DNA of 64,000 bases, taken from CAVZQN01 sp963837395 (GTDB lineage: Bacteria > Acidobacteriota > HRBIN11 > JAKEFK01). The stretch spans positions 558,001 to 622,000 of the forward strand of contig CAWINI010000002.1 in assembly GCA_963837395.1 (NCBI GenBank), given 5' to 3'. The translations under genes were made by a program, and so were the position numbers. Below are positions 24,441 to 34,444 of this stretch, piece by piece. The notes under the pieces are model-generated. The model ran no database searches. It worked only from the letters and a program-made list of their open reading frames with translations, and was not told the origin of the DNA. Positions within the stretch are counted from its first letter, which is position 1. Each line of letters starts with the position of its first letter.

Positions 24441-26816
24441 ATGCCCAGGTCATCTTTCCTCATTCTGATTCTCGCAGTTTGTCTATGCAGTCCTGTATTT
24501 GCATCTGATTGGCAAACATTTCGTGGACCAAATCAAAATGGCAGCATATCCGATGGAAAATTTGCAATTTCGAATGAAGGTTCACTTGCAGTTGCCTGGC
24601 GATCCGCAATCGGCTCCGGATATTCCGGGATTGCAGTTTCAAACGGACGCGTTGTTACTCTTTTCAGCGATCAGGATAATGATGTTGCTGCAGCATTCGA
24701 TGCAACGTCTGGAAAAGAACTTTGGCGCTACAAAATTGGTCCGAAATATAAAGGGCATGATGGATCTCAGGATGGACCCATTGCATCCCCGGTAATTTAT
24801 GAATCAAAAGTTTACGGTGTTGATCCTTATGGGCATATGTTTTCAGTGGATCTGAATACCGGAAAAGAAATTTGGAGTACTCACGTTGCCGAAAAACATG
24901 GCGCACAAATTCCTACCTATGGATTTTCCACATCACCAATCGTTGCCGGTGGGGTATTAATCGTTGAACTTGGCGCGGCTTCAGGCAAAGCAATCGCAGG
25001 ATTTGACTTAAAAACAGGTCAACCGATATGGACTGCCGGAGATGATGCAATCAATTATCAATCGCCGGTTGTTGTTAAAGCAGGCGGAAAAGAAATTGTT
25101 GCTGCAGTGGGAGATACGAAATTATTTCTGTTAGATCCGTCATCCGGAAAAATCTTGCTGGAACATCCGCATGGAGGCGATGCTGCACAAATTGTTGTTC
25201 CAGTTCCAGTGGAGAATGATCGGCTGCTTCTTCGCGTGAGTCAGGATAAAACAGATTTAGTTCGAATTGTTTCCGCGGATGGGAAGCTCTCGGTTGAAAA
25301 AGTATGGACCGAAGGTGTTTTCAAAAACAGTTATGCGATCCCGGTTTATTACAATGGTTATCTTTATGGCTACAACAGCAGAGTTTTAACATGCGTTGAT
25401 GCATCCAATGGTCAAACAAAATGGAGATCGCGAACCCCAGACGACGGCTGGCTTCTGGTTGTTGATGGAAATCTTGTTGTACAAACAAAAACCGGAAGCA
25501 TTTATGTTGGTGCAGCAAGCCCGGAAGGCTGGAAAGAAATTTCTAAGATCGATTTGTTTAAAAATCTTTCCTGGTCGCATCCTGTTTATGCAGCAGGCGG
25601 AGTTTACACCAAGAGTTTTGGTGAATTAGCACGCCTTGAATGGCGCACAGAAAAAGCTGCAGCATCAACGACTCCTGTAAGTCTTAATACTTCATCTCCT
25701 TTCGGGAAATTTCTGGCTGATGTCCAAAGCTCATCAGATAAGAATGCAGTAGTTGATAAATTCTTTTCATCCGAAAAACAATTTCCAGTGGTTGAATGGC
25801 CTGATCATGTTCATTTCGTTTATCGCGGTGAGGCAACTGATATGGCGATCGGTGGAGACATGATCGGTTCACTTCGAGAAGTTCCAATGCAACGAGTTGA
25901 AGGTACTGACGTTTACTATTATTCAACTCAGCTAGAGCCCGATGCACAAATTTTGTATCGATTTTTCCGAAACTATGACGAACAAATTGCAGATCCAAAA
26001 CATGAAAACAAAACTATTGATCGCCGCGGAAGTCCCTTATCCATTTTTAGCATGCCAGGATTTAAAGAACCGGATTTTTTGCGCGAACCACCTGCAGACA
26101 AAAAAGGAAAACTCGAATCTCGGGAATTGACCAGTACTACCCGGCAAGGAGCTTCAGCAAAATTCACAGTATACTTGCCGGCCAAATATGAACCTTCCAC
26201 TGATCGATATCCGGTCGTTTATCTTTATGATGGAACGATGGCCCTGAAGCAAGGATCGTTTGTAAATGCGCTTGATAACTTGCTAGGCACAACAGTAAAA
26301 CCATTGATTGCGGTAATGATTGATGAGATCAAAACTGGACCCGAGCCGATACAAAATGAAGCTGAAGATATTAAAGCAAGGGCGGAAATTCTTGCGAAAG
26401 AAATTGTGCCGTTCATGGACAAGAATTTTAGAACGATGACTGATTCACAAAATCGTGCAGTGATGGGTCCTGGCGGCGAATCACCTACTGCGTTTTATAC
26501 TGCCTTCCGTTATCCGGAACTTTTCGGTGGAGTAGCGGCCCAAACTGTGTTTACTCAGGAACGCGCAGAAGTGGCTTTTACAGACTTGATTAAAAATGCA
26601 AATGAAGTTCCAATGCGAGTGTATTTAGATTGGGGAACATATGATTCACGCGCACCATTAGAAGGTTGGGACACTCGCAGAGATAGTCGCCGCTGGTATG
26701 CAATATTTCAGGAACATGGTTACAGACCTGCAGGTGGCGAAGTTCATCAAGGTGCAGGATGGCCGAACTGGCGGAATCGTGCAGATAAATGGCTCTCTGC
26801 TTTATTCCCTCTGTGA
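24441..26816 (+). CDS. PQQ-type beta-propeller fused to esterase-like domain without Ser nucleophile (copy 1)
   Basis: 791 residues from the ATG at 24441 (AGGAGGT 7 bases upstream; an in-frame ATG at 24384 is less likely). A signal peptide ends near V-F-A-S. Residues about 25-410 form a PQQ-like WD propeller (D-W-Q-T-F-R-G-P-N opening). An E-set-like domain (about 440-545) follows, then a domain like enterochelin esterase Fes. The nucleophile elbow reads V-M-G-P-G-G-E near 675 instead of G-x-S-x-G, so the catalytic Ser is missing, while the C-terminal G-E-V-H-Q-G-A-G-W keeps the His. It is probably secreted and non-hydrolytic. A paralogue follows 24 bases later. Confidence 0.85.
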   Translation: MPRSSFLILILAVCLCSPVFASDWQTFRGPNQNGSISDGKFAISNEGSLAVAWRSAIGSGYSGIAVSNGRVVTLFSDQDNDVAAAFDATSGKELWRYKIGPKYKGHDGSQDGPIASPVIYESKVYGVDPYGHMFSVDLNTGKEIWSTHVAEKHGAQIPTYGFSTSPIVAGGVLIVELGAASGKAIAGFDLKTGQPIWTAGDDAINYQSPVVVKAGGKEIVAAVGDTKLFLLDPSSGKILLEHPHGGDAAQIVVPVPVENDRLLLRVSQDKTDLVRIVSADGKLSVEKVWTEGVFKNSYAIPVYYNGYLYGYNSRVLTCVDASNGQTKWRSRTPDDGWLLVVDGNLVVQTKTGSIYVGAASPEGWKEISKIDLFKNLSWSHPVYAAGGVYTKSFGELARLEWRTEKAAASTTPVSLNTSSPFGKFLADVQSSSDKNAVVDKFFSSEKQFPVVEWPDHVHFVYRGEATDMAIGGDMIGSLREVPMQRVEGTDVYYYSTQLEPDAQILYRFFRNYDEQIADPKHENKTIDRRGSPLSIFSMPGFKEPDFLREPPADKKGKLESRELTSTTRQGASAKFTVYLPAKYEPSTDRYPVVYLYDGTMALKQGSFVNALDNLLGTTVKPLIAVMIDEIKTGPEPIQNEAEDIKARAEILAKEIVPFMDKNFRTMTDSQNRAVMGPGGESPTAFYTAFRYPELFGGVAAQTVFTQERAEVAFTDLIKNANEVPMRVYLDWGTYDSRAPLEGWDTRRDSRRWYAIFQEHGYRPAGGEVHQGAGWPNWRNRADKWLSALFPL

Positions 26817-26840
26817 TATTGCGGTTAAAACGGGGTGTAT

Positions 26841-29237
26841 ATGAAATTAATTGCTACAAGTGTTTTCCTTTTTTGCATTTCTATCTTTGCTTTAGCTAGC
26901 AACGATTGGCCGAGTTTGCGTGGGCCATCACAAAATGGTCGCGTTGACGGAGGAAATTTCGCAGGGACCGAAGGTGCGCTCGATGTTGCATGGCGGGCGA
27001 CAATTGGCCCTGGATATTCAGGCGTAACAATTGTAAACGGCAAAGCAGTCACTCTTTTTTCTGATGGTAAACAAGATTTTGCCATTGCATTCGATTCAAA
27101 TTCCGGTAAAGAACTCTGGCGTTACAAAATCGCGGACACATACAAAGGCCACGATGGATCCCATGATGGTCCGATTGCAACTCCAGTAGTTGCTGACGGA
27201 CGTGTATTTGGTTTTGGCGCACATGGTCATCTATTTGCCCTGGATCATGCAACCGGTAAACAACTATGGGCCATCAACGTTGCTGAAAGTATGGGCGCTC
27301 AATCGCCATTTTATGGCTTTGGTGCTTCACCGGTAGTTTCGGGCAATGTGCTTGTACTGGAACTTGGAGCAAAAGAAGGCAAAGCAATTGCAGCATTCGA
27401 TGTTGCCACAGGTAAACTCAAATGGACTCTTGGCGATGACACCATTAGCTATCAAACACCGATCGCAATCAAATTCAATGGGAAAGATCAAGTTGTCGCA
27501 GTTGGCAATAAAAAATTATTTGGAATTGATTCTGCCGCAGGAAAGATTTTATGGGAATATGCGCATCAAGCAGATGATCGAGCGATGACTTCGGAAAGTC
27601 TTGTTCCTGTACCTGCGAATGAAGGTCAGCTTCTGCTGAAAAACAAGATGGATGGTTCAACTTTAATCAAGCTGGTTAACGGCACGGATGGAAAGATTGG
27701 GATAGAACCTGTATGGACCGCAGCTGTATTCAAGACGACCTACAGTCCTCCGGTATTCTACGATGAATATTTCTATGGATATAACGGCAGAATCTTAACT
27801 TGCGTTGATGCTAAGAATGGCGAACTAAAATGGAGATCCCGCGATCCTGGTGATGGACTTCTAATCATCGTTGACGGCAATTTGGTGGTTCAAACAAAAG
27901 CAGGAACGCTGCACGTTGCAAAAGCAAGTCCGGATGGTTGGACTGAAAAAGCGCAGCTAAACTTATTTCCGGCAACTTCATGGACTGCACCGAGTTTTGC
28001 CAATGGATCATTATATGCACGCAGCCAGGGCGAAATTGCCCGCCTCGAATGGAAAACAAAACCTGGCTCCATTGCCGCGGTGTCAAATATTCCCACAATT
28101 TCAAGTGGCTCAAGATTCGAAAAATTCCTTTCCGAATTAAATTCTGCGAACGATAAGAAAGCTGCCGTAGATCAATTCATGTCATCAGTTACTTCTTTCC
28201 CTTTAGTCGAATGGCCGGATCAAGTTCATTTTCTTTATCGCGGCGATGCGACTGATATGGGAATCGTTGGAGATATGATTGGGGCGCGCCGTGAAGATCC
28301 GATGAAACGAGTTCCTGGAACAGACCTGTTTTACTACAGCATCCGTCTTGAACCTGATGCTCGGATCAATTATTACTTTGTAAAAAATTACGAAGGAAGG
28401 ATTCCTGATCCGCGAAATTCCCGCCTTACATATGATTTTCAGGGAACTCCGAATTCATGGGTTTCGATGCCAAGTTGGAAAGAGCCTTCTTATTTTGATG
28501 ACGCTTCTGAAGAACGGCAAGGCCGGCTTGAAACCAAAGAATTGAAAAGCAAAAAGCGTCCGGCTGGAAGTATTCAATATGAAGTTTATCTGCCGGCTGG
28601 TTATGACAAAGGGGATAAGCGTTATCCATCGATTTATTTATTTGATGGACCTTCAGCAAAATCGGTTGGAATGGTGGTGAATAGTTTTGATAATCTCATG
28701 GGAGTCAGTACACGACCTTCAATAGTTATTTTGATTGGTGATGTGAAGACTGGCGAAAAGCCGCTCGAAGATCAAATGGAAGAAGCTAAAACTCAAGATG
28801 ATATGGTTGCAACTGAACTTGTTCAAGAAATCGATGCATCGTACCGCACAATTACTGATCCAACGTTGCGGGCGGTAGTTGGTGGCGGTTTCTATACTTT
28901 TGATGCCTTGAATATAACTTTTTTGCATCCGGGACTTTTTGGAAGTATCGCTTGCCAATCAACTTTCCTGATGCAAGAAGATGGCGAACCATTGAAAAAA
29001 GCCATTCGCACCGCGAGTGAGCAGCCTTTGCGGATGTACATGGATTGGGGCAGTTACGATATGCGCGCAACGCGCGAAGGTTGGGACATGGTCATAGCTA
29101 ATCGTGAATTCAATACATATTTGCGGAACAAAGGTTATTACCCCGCAGGCGGCGAAGTACATGATGGCTCCGGCTGGAGCAGCTGGCGCAATCGCACAGA
29201 TCGTTGGCTTACCGCGCTGTTTCCATTAAATCAATAA
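26841..29237 (+). CDS. PQQ-type beta-propeller fused to esterase-like domain without Ser nucleophile (copy 2)
   Basis: 798 residues from the ATG at 26841 (GTG 26835 is also in frame). It has the same architecture as the preceding gene: signal peptide, PQQ-like propeller with D-W-P-S-L-R-G-P-S, E-set and Fes-like domain. Similarity runs along the whole length, so this is a tandem duplication. The elbow reads V-V-G-G-G-F-Y near 678, again without Ser, while G-E-V-H-D-G-S-G-W remains at the end. The two products may form a pair; the ligand is unknown. Confidence 0.85.
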   Translation: MKLIATSVFLFCISIFALASNDWPSLRGPSQNGRVDGGNFAGTEGALDVAWRATIGPGYSGVTIVNGKAVTLFSDGKQDFAIAFDSNSGKELWRYKIADTYKGHDGSHDGPIATPVVADGRVFGFGAHGHLFALDHATGKQLWAINVAESMGAQSPFYGFGASPVVSGNVLVLELGAKEGKAIAAFDVATGKLKWTLGDDTISYQTPIAIKFNGKDQVVAVGNKKLFGIDSAAGKILWEYAHQADDRAMTSESLVPVPANEGQLLLKNKMDGSTLIKLVNGTDGKIGIEPVWTAAVFKTTYSPPVFYDEYFYGYNGRILTCVDAKNGELKWRSRDPGDGLLIIVDGNLVVQTKAGTLHVAKASPDGWTEKAQLNLFPATSWTAPSFANGSLYARSQGEIARLEWKTKPGSIAAVSNIPTISSGSRFEKFLSELNSANDKKAAVDQFMSSVTSFPLVEWPDQVHFLYRGDATDMGIVGDMIGARREDPMKRVPGTDLFYYSIRLEPDARINYYFVKNYEGRIPDPRNSRLTYDFQGTPNSWVSMPSWKEPSYFDDASEERQGRLETKELKSKKRPAGSIQYEVYLPAGYDKGDKRYPSIYLFDGPSAKSVGMVVNSFDNLMGVSTRPSIVILIGDVKTGEKPLEDQMEEAKTQDDMVATELVQEIDASYRTITDPTLRAVVGGGFYTFDALNITFLHPGLFGSIACQSTFLMQEDGEPLKKAIRTASEQPLRMYMDWGSYDMRATREGWDMVIANREFNTYLRNKGYYPAGGEVHDGSGWSSWRNRTDRWLTALFPLNQ

Positions 29238-29245
29238 CTCTTCAT

Positions 29246-30032
29246 TTATAGGTTTGGTAATTCCGGAAGCATGTTCAGGTAAGCCGGGCTCACTCCCTTA
29301 AGATAGACTAACTGATCCGTGATCTTTGCTGGAGTTACTGGTTGAAGTGCGACTATCGCATAGATGAGTGTGCCCAAGAAAATTACAGCAGCAGCAAATA
29401 TCAAGATTGGGTATTTTGCGATTCCCAAAATGCCAACAAGGATCGAAATACCGAATAGCATCCATGTAATGCCGACGGTCGTTTTGCGTTTTTGAAAATG
29501 GATCTGGCAAAGTCCGATTTCGATAGAAGCTTTCTTGCGCACGATCAAAGCCGCAATCGCGTAGAAAAGAAGTCCAGCGCAAATTAGCAGATACCATGCA
29601 GGTGGATGCCAGTAAAGATTCCGTTTGAGACGCAATCCATTTGCAGGCGCATTACATACGGTGCAACGATCAGGAAGTTGTGCATCTTTTGTCATCACTA
29701 GCTGGGTCAAATGTCTCCAGACTCCGACACCAACCGGTTGGATTCCCTCTTTCAGGCTTTGAAAAAAAATGGGTTTGCATTTCGCACAAATTAAGGAATT
29801 CTCGTACCGCACAAGTTCGCTTTCAGAAAAATTTTGACCGCATTGTGAACATAATTTCTTTGAACTCACCGCTGCGGATACCATGACAGTGCTGTAAGGT
29901 TGCCACTGTCCTAAAGTGTCATTCCACACCATGGTTTGCTGATTCACCAGGCCGGACATGACTTTTCGCTCAAACTCCTCTTCAGTCAATGGTCACTACC
30001 TGAACTCCGTCTTCTTCGTAGTACCAAAGCAT
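29246..30032 (-). CDS. GYF_2/zinc-ribbon membrane protein, frameshifted near its start
   Basis: The main frame covers 29246-29989 (247 residues if a TTG is used). It lacks the first half of a GYF_2 (DUF4339) domain but keeps M-S-G-L-V-N-Q-Q-T-M-V-W. The missing part lies upstream in another frame, starting at ATG 30032 with a good AAGGGGG site: M-L-W-Y-Y-E-E-D-G-V-Q-V. Removing one base near 29995 would join them as V-Q-V-G-P-L-T-E-E-E-F, the normal GYF_2 sequence. After it come two C-x-x-C zinc-ribbon pairs, then about four membrane helices (residues 125-225). The inner-membrane role is unknown. The frameshift may be a real mutation or a sequence error. Confidence 0.78.
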
Positions 30033-30145
30033 GTGATCCCCCTTCACTATTGGCTTTTATTGGCTTTGGCGCAATTCTAGCACATAGAGAAATGGTTGAA
30101 CTTCGCTTCTTTGCGGTTAGATTCAAATGAGAAAGGAGATGAGCG

Positions 30146-30913
30146 ATGACTAAGCACAAGACCGGTACACGTGAAGAGTGGCTGACAGAGCGGCTCAAAT
30201 TGCTTAAGGCTGAAAAGGAGTTAACAGACCTTAGCGATGAGGTGACACAGCGCCGACAGGAACTTCCGTGGGTTCGAATCGACAAGGATTATCGATTTGA
30301 AACTGAAGAAGGAAGCGCCACGCTTACAGACCTTTTCAAGGGACGCTCGCAGTTGCTCGTGTACCACTTCATGTTCGGTCCAGATTACACTGCGGGTTGC
30401 CCAGCTTGCTCGGCAATTGCGGATGGCTTCAACGGATTCGTTGTGCATCTTGCGCACCATGATGTGATGCTCTGGGCTGTATCACGTGCGCCTTTCGAAA
30501 AGCTGCAAGCGTATGAAAAGCGGATGGGATGGACATTTCCATGGGCGTCCTCGTTCGGCAGCGATTTCAACTTTGACTTCAGTGTCGGCTTTACCGAAAA
30601 GCAACAGCGTGAGGGAGGCATCGTATACAATTACCAGCATGAAAAACCTGTCGTTCCGATTACCTCGCCCACGACACCAAGTGGATCCGCGCTGTTCGCG
30701 GAAATGAGTGGAACCGATGAAGCAACATACACACGCGAGAGACCGGGCATGAGCGCATTCGCGCTGGAAGACGGTGTTGTTTACCACACCTATTCCGCAT
30801 TTGCTCGCGGAGTGGATGATCTTTGGGGAATGTACAAGTGGCTCGACCGTGCGCCCAGAGGACGCAATGAGAGTAACCTCTGGTTCCGCCGACATGATGA
30901 ATACAAAGATTAA
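30146..30913 (+). CDS. DUF899-family thioredoxin-like protein
   Basis: 255 residues of the DUF899 (COG4312) type: E-L-P-W-V-R-I-D-K-D-Y near residue 40, Y-H-F-M-F-G-P-D near 75, the C-P-A-C pair near 88, and W-G-M-Y-K-W-L-D-R near the C-terminus. The fold is thioredoxin-like and C-P-A-C suggests redox chemistry, but no substrate is established. GC reaches about 53% in sampled lines, above the neighbours. It is preceded by AGGAGA and stands alone. Confidence 0.9.
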   Translation: MTKHKTGTREEWLTERLKLLKAEKELTDLSDEVTQRRQELPWVRIDKDYRFETEEGSATLTDLFKGRSQLLVYHFMFGPDYTAGCPACSAIADGFNGFVVHLAHHDVMLWAVSRAPFEKLQAYEKRMGWTFPWASSFGSDFNFDFSVGFTEKQQREGGIVYNYQHEKPVVPITSPTTPSGSALFAEMSGTDEATYTRERPGMSAFALEDGVVYHTYSAFARGVDDLWGMYKWLDRAPRGRNESNLWFRRHDEYKD

Positions 30914-30946
30914 TTTCAGTTAATAAATGCTCTGCGTCTTAAGCGT

Positions 30947-30975
30947 TTGAAATAAACGCCCATCAGACTTAGCAT
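30947..30975 (+). promoter_or_regulatory. Possible promoter of rpiB operon
   Basis: TTGAAA (30947-30952) and TAGCAT (30970-30975) are separated by 17 bases, 9 bases before the ATG. The -10 is imperfect and the leader would be very short. Confidence 0.3.
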
Positions 30976-30984
30976 AAGTCGTAT

Positions 30985-31446
30985 ATGAAAGTTGCTATCG
31001 CTTCCGATCATGCCGGTTTTTTGATGAAGCAAGATGTTGCGCAGTATCTGAAAAAAAATGGTTACGAAGTAATCGATCTTGGAACAAATAGTCAGGATCC
31101 AGTTGACTATCCTGATTTTTCAGAAGCAGTTGGCCGTGCATTGTTAGAAGGAAAAGCAGAACGCGGAATTGTGATTTGCGGAAGTGGAGTTGGTGCTTCT
31201 GTTGCAGCAAATAAAATTCCTGGCATCCGTGCCGGTTTATGCCACGATCATTATTCCGCTCATCAAGGTGTGGAACACGATGACATGAATGTGCTTGTTC
31301 TTGGGTCGCGTGTGATCGGTTTAGAAATGGCTCACGAACTTGCGCTTGCATTTCTGAACGCAAAATTTACCGGTGAAGACCGGCATCAAAGAAGACTCGC
31401 CAAAATAAAATCGATTGAAAATCGCTGGCGCTCTACAGGCCAATGA
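30985..31446 (+). CDS. rpiB: Ribose 5-phosphate isomerase B
   Basis: 153 residues of the RpiB/LacAB fold: A-S-D-H-A-G-F near residue 8, catalytic C65 in V-I-C-G-S-G-V-G-A-S, and D-D-M-N-V-L-V-L-G-S-R in the C-terminal half. It interconverts ribose 5-phosphate and ribulose 5-phosphate in the cytoplasm. The gene ends 9 bases before the transaldolase/isomerase fusion gene, giving a pentose-phosphate operon. Confidence 0.95.
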   Translation: MKVAIASDHAGFLMKQDVAQYLKKNGYEVIDLGTNSQDPVDYPDFSEAVGRALLEGKAERGIVICGSGVGASVAANKIPGIRAGLCHDHYSAHQGVEHDDMNVLVLGSRVIGLEMAHELALAFLNAKFTGEDRHQRRLAKIKSIENRWRSTGQ

Positions 31447-31455
31447 GGTTTAAAA

Positions 31456-34296
31456 ATGAATCCATTAAAAGCATTACAAGAATACGGACAATCTGTCTGG
31501 CTTGATTACATTCGTCGAAATTTAATTACCACCGGAGAGCTAAAAAGATTAATTGAAGAAGATGGATTAAGAGGGATTACTTCCAATCCATCAATTTTCG
31601 AAAAGGCAATTGCCGGCAGTACCGATTATGAAGACTTGTTAAAAGAACTCTCCGGCCAGGATCTTGATCTGAAATCAATTTACGAACATCTGGCTATCCG
31701 CGACATTCAAGATGCTGCGGATGTGTTGCGTCCTGTTTATGAACAAACTAAGCGGCGTGATGGATATGTAAGTCTGGAGGTATCTCCTTCACTAGCGAAT
31801 GATACACAAGGCTCAATCGATGAAGCTCGACGTTTGTGGAAAGCAGTTGAACGTCCGAATGTCATGATCAAGATACCCGGCACACCTGAAGGAATTCCGG
31901 CAATTCAACAGTGCATTAGTGAAGGGATCAATATCAACATCACATTATTGTTTTCGCAAACTGCATATGAACGTGTTGTTGAAGCTTACATTTCAGGATT
32001 AGAAAAACGTGCGGCAGCGGGGAACGACATCTCTCATGTTGCTAGCGTTGCCAGCTTTTTTGTCAGCAGAATCGATAGCTTAATTGATGGAATGATCGCG
32101 GAGCGTTTGAAAAGCACCTCAAAAGGCGCCGAACAAAATCTATTGCGAAGTATTTTGGGCAAAATCGCAATTGCAAATGCAAAACTAACGTACCAAAAAT
32201 ATCGTGAATTGTTCAGCAATGAACGCTGGCAAAAGTTGGCACAAAAAGGTGCAGCCTCCCAGCGTGTTCTTTGGGCAAGTACCAGCACTAAAAATCCAAA
32301 TTATCGTGATGTTCTGTACATTGAAGAATTAATCGGACCAGACACCGTCAACACAATTCCACCGGCCACAATGGATGCTTTTCGTGAACATGGCCGGCTT
32401 CGGCCAAGCTTGACTGAAGGTGTTGAAGATGCGCGCATCGCCATGGAAACGCTGGCTCAAGTTGCCATCTCAATGCAACAGGTAACCGATAAGTTACTCG
32501 TTGATGCTGTAGTGTTGTTCGAAGATGCCTTTAAAAAATTATTGGGTGCCATTGAGACGAAACGAAAATCATTCAAGCCGGCACAGATCAATCGGATGAC
32601 ATATTCGTTGCCGAAGGAAATTGATAGTGCTGTAAAAAATTCTATTGAAGAATGGAACAAAGAGTCGAGGGCTCAAAAAATGTGGGCGCGTGATGCCTCG
32701 CTGTGGACAAATCAAGATGAAGCAAATTGGATGGGCTGGCTTGGGATCACAGAAGTTCAACATGAACAGGCATCGCGGTTTGCTTCATTTGCAAAGGAAA
32801 TTCGCGATGGCGGCTTCACACATGTTTTGTTATTAGGAATGGGCGGTTCGAGTTTATGCCCGGAAGTGATGGCGATGACTTTCGGCAAAATTGATGGTTA
32901 TCCGAAACTTCACATTTTGGATTCAACCGATCCTGCGCAATTACTTGCAACTGAAAATAAGATCGATCTTTCCAAAACGTTGTTTATTGTTTCAAGCAAA
33001 TCGGGAAGCACATTAGAACCGAATATTTTCAAGCAATACTTTTTTGATCGCGTAAAGCAAACAGTTGGTGCGGATGAAGCAGGCAAGAGGTTTGTTGCGA
33101 TTACGGATCCAGGCTCAAAAATGCAGCAAGTTGCCGAAGCAGATCATTTTCGTCACATCTTTCATGGCGTGCCAAGCGTTGGCGGCAGATATTCGGCGCT
33201 TTCTGATTTTGGTTTGATTCCAGCAGCGGCGATGGGAATCGATGTTCATTTATTTTTAGATCGAACGGAAGAGATGGTTGAAGCCTGTGCATCCTGTGTG
33301 CGCGCTGAAGAAAATCCTGGAGTGGTATTGGGAACGATTCTTGGAACGGCAGCGAAACAAGGCCGCGATAAAGTTACATTCATTACATCTCCTGGAATTT
33401 ATGATCTCGGTGCGTGGTTGGAACAATTAATCGCGGAGTCAACCGGTAAAGAAGGCAAAGGACTAATTCCGATTGATCGTGAAAATCCAGCTTCGCCTCA
33501 AACGTATGGCAATGATCGTGTTTTTATTTATTTGCGATTAAAAGCAGCGCCCGATGCGGATCAGGATTCTGCAGTTGAAGCTCTGAAACAAGCTGGTCAT
33601 CCGGTTGTGATGATTCATGTTGATGAAACTTATGATCTTGGCGAAGAATTTTTCCGCTGGGAAATTGCTACCGCTGTGGCTGGTTCGATTTTGAAAATCA
33701 ATCCATTTAATCAACCCGATGTTGAAGCGAGTAAAATTGCGACCCGTGCGTTAACCTCGGAATATGAAAAAAACGGATCGCTACCGGTCGAAAAACCGGC
33801 TCTTGAAGAAAATGGAATTAAGCTTTACACAGATGAACACAACGCTGCGGATCTCAAAAAAGCTGCAGGTTCCGATCAAACGTTGAAAGGCTGGCTGCGT
33901 GCACATGTGAACAGGATCCAGGCGGGAGATTATTTTGCATTACTTGCGTATCTGCAGATGAATGAATCGAACGAAGAAATATTGCAGCAGATCCGTCACG
34001 TAGTTCGTGACCAAAAACATTCTGCAACTTGTCTTGGATTTGGGCCGCGATTCTTACATTCAACAGGTCAAGCATACAAAGGCGGGCCCAACACCGGTGT
34101 GGTTTTGCAAATCACCTGTGATGATGCCAAAGATGTACCTGTGCCCGGGCAAAAATATACATTTGGTGTGGTAAAGGCCGCACAAGCTCGCGGCGATTTT
34201 CAGGTGTTGATTGAACGAGGACGTCGCGCACTTCGCATCCATATTGGAAAGGATGTCCAAGCCGATTTGAAACGAATTTTGCATCTGCTTAAGTAG
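31456..34296 (+). CDS. Bifunctional transaldolase/glucose-6-phosphate isomerase
   Basis: 946 residues. Residues 1-365 are a transaldolase (S-N-P-S-I-F-E-K-A near 50, M-I-K-I-P-G-T with the Schiff-base Lys near 140, and W-A-S-T-S-T-K-N-P near 275). Residues about 370-946 are a phosphoglucose isomerase (M-G-G-S-S-L-C-P-E near 461, S-S-K-S-G-S-T-L-E-P near 514). The fused form is known in several phyla. It links the non-oxidative pentose-phosphate pathway to glycolysis or gluconeogenesis. Both halves look intact. Preceded by rpiB and followed by pgl after a palindromic repeat. Confidence 0.95.
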   Translation: MNPLKALQEYGQSVWLDYIRRNLITTGELKRLIEEDGLRGITSNPSIFEKAIAGSTDYEDLLKELSGQDLDLKSIYEHLAIRDIQDAADVLRPVYEQTKRRDGYVSLEVSPSLANDTQGSIDEARRLWKAVERPNVMIKIPGTPEGIPAIQQCISEGININITLLFSQTAYERVVEAYISGLEKRAAAGNDISHVASVASFFVSRIDSLIDGMIAERLKSTSKGAEQNLLRSILGKIAIANAKLTYQKYRELFSNERWQKLAQKGAASQRVLWASTSTKNPNYRDVLYIEELIGPDTVNTIPPATMDAFREHGRLRPSLTEGVEDARIAMETLAQVAISMQQVTDKLLVDAVVLFEDAFKKLLGAIETKRKSFKPAQINRMTYSLPKEIDSAVKNSIEEWNKESRAQKMWARDASLWTNQDEANWMGWLGITEVQHEQASRFASFAKEIRDGGFTHVLLLGMGGSSLCPEVMAMTFGKIDGYPKLHILDSTDPAQLLATENKIDLSKTLFIVSSKSGSTLEPNIFKQYFFDRVKQTVGADEAGKRFVAITDPGSKMQQVAEADHFRHIFHGVPSVGGRYSALSDFGLIPAAAMGIDVHLFLDRTEEMVEACASCVRAEENPGVVLGTILGTAAKQGRDKVTFITSPGIYDLGAWLEQLIAESTGKEGKGLIPIDRENPASPQTYGNDRVFIYLRLKAAPDADQDSAVEALKQAGHPVVMIHVDETYDLGEEFFRWEIATAVAGSILKINPFNQPDVEASKIATRALTSEYEKNGSLPVEKPALEENGIKLYTDEHNAADLKKAAGSDQTLKGWLRAHVNRIQAGDYFALLAYLQMNESNEEILQQIRHVVRDQKHSATCLGFGPRFLHSTGQAYKGGPNTGVVLQITCDDAKDVPVPGQKYTFGVVKAAQARGDFQVLIERGRRALRIHIGKDVQADLKRILHLLK

Positions 34297-34308
34297 CCGC
34301 CGTTGATG

Positions 34309-34440
34309 TTAATCACGGAAGCACTGAAGGCACGGGAAGCACTGAATTTCTTTTTGTTTTGAATCAATATTTTCCGTGAATTCCGTGCTTCCGTGATTCA
34401 AATAAACGCACTCGTAAAACGTAATGCGTAAAACGTAAAA
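34309..34440. repeat. CACGGA-type palindrome plus CGTAA-unit tail
   Basis: A perfect 14-bp pair (34311-34324 with 34385-34398) closes a hairpin whose arms are made of CACGGAAG/CACTGAA units. It is followed by a run of CGTAAAAC/CGTAATG units at 34411-34440, the same unit type as at the window's right end. It separates tal-pgi from pgl. Confidence 0.75.
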
Positions 34441-34444
34441 TACC

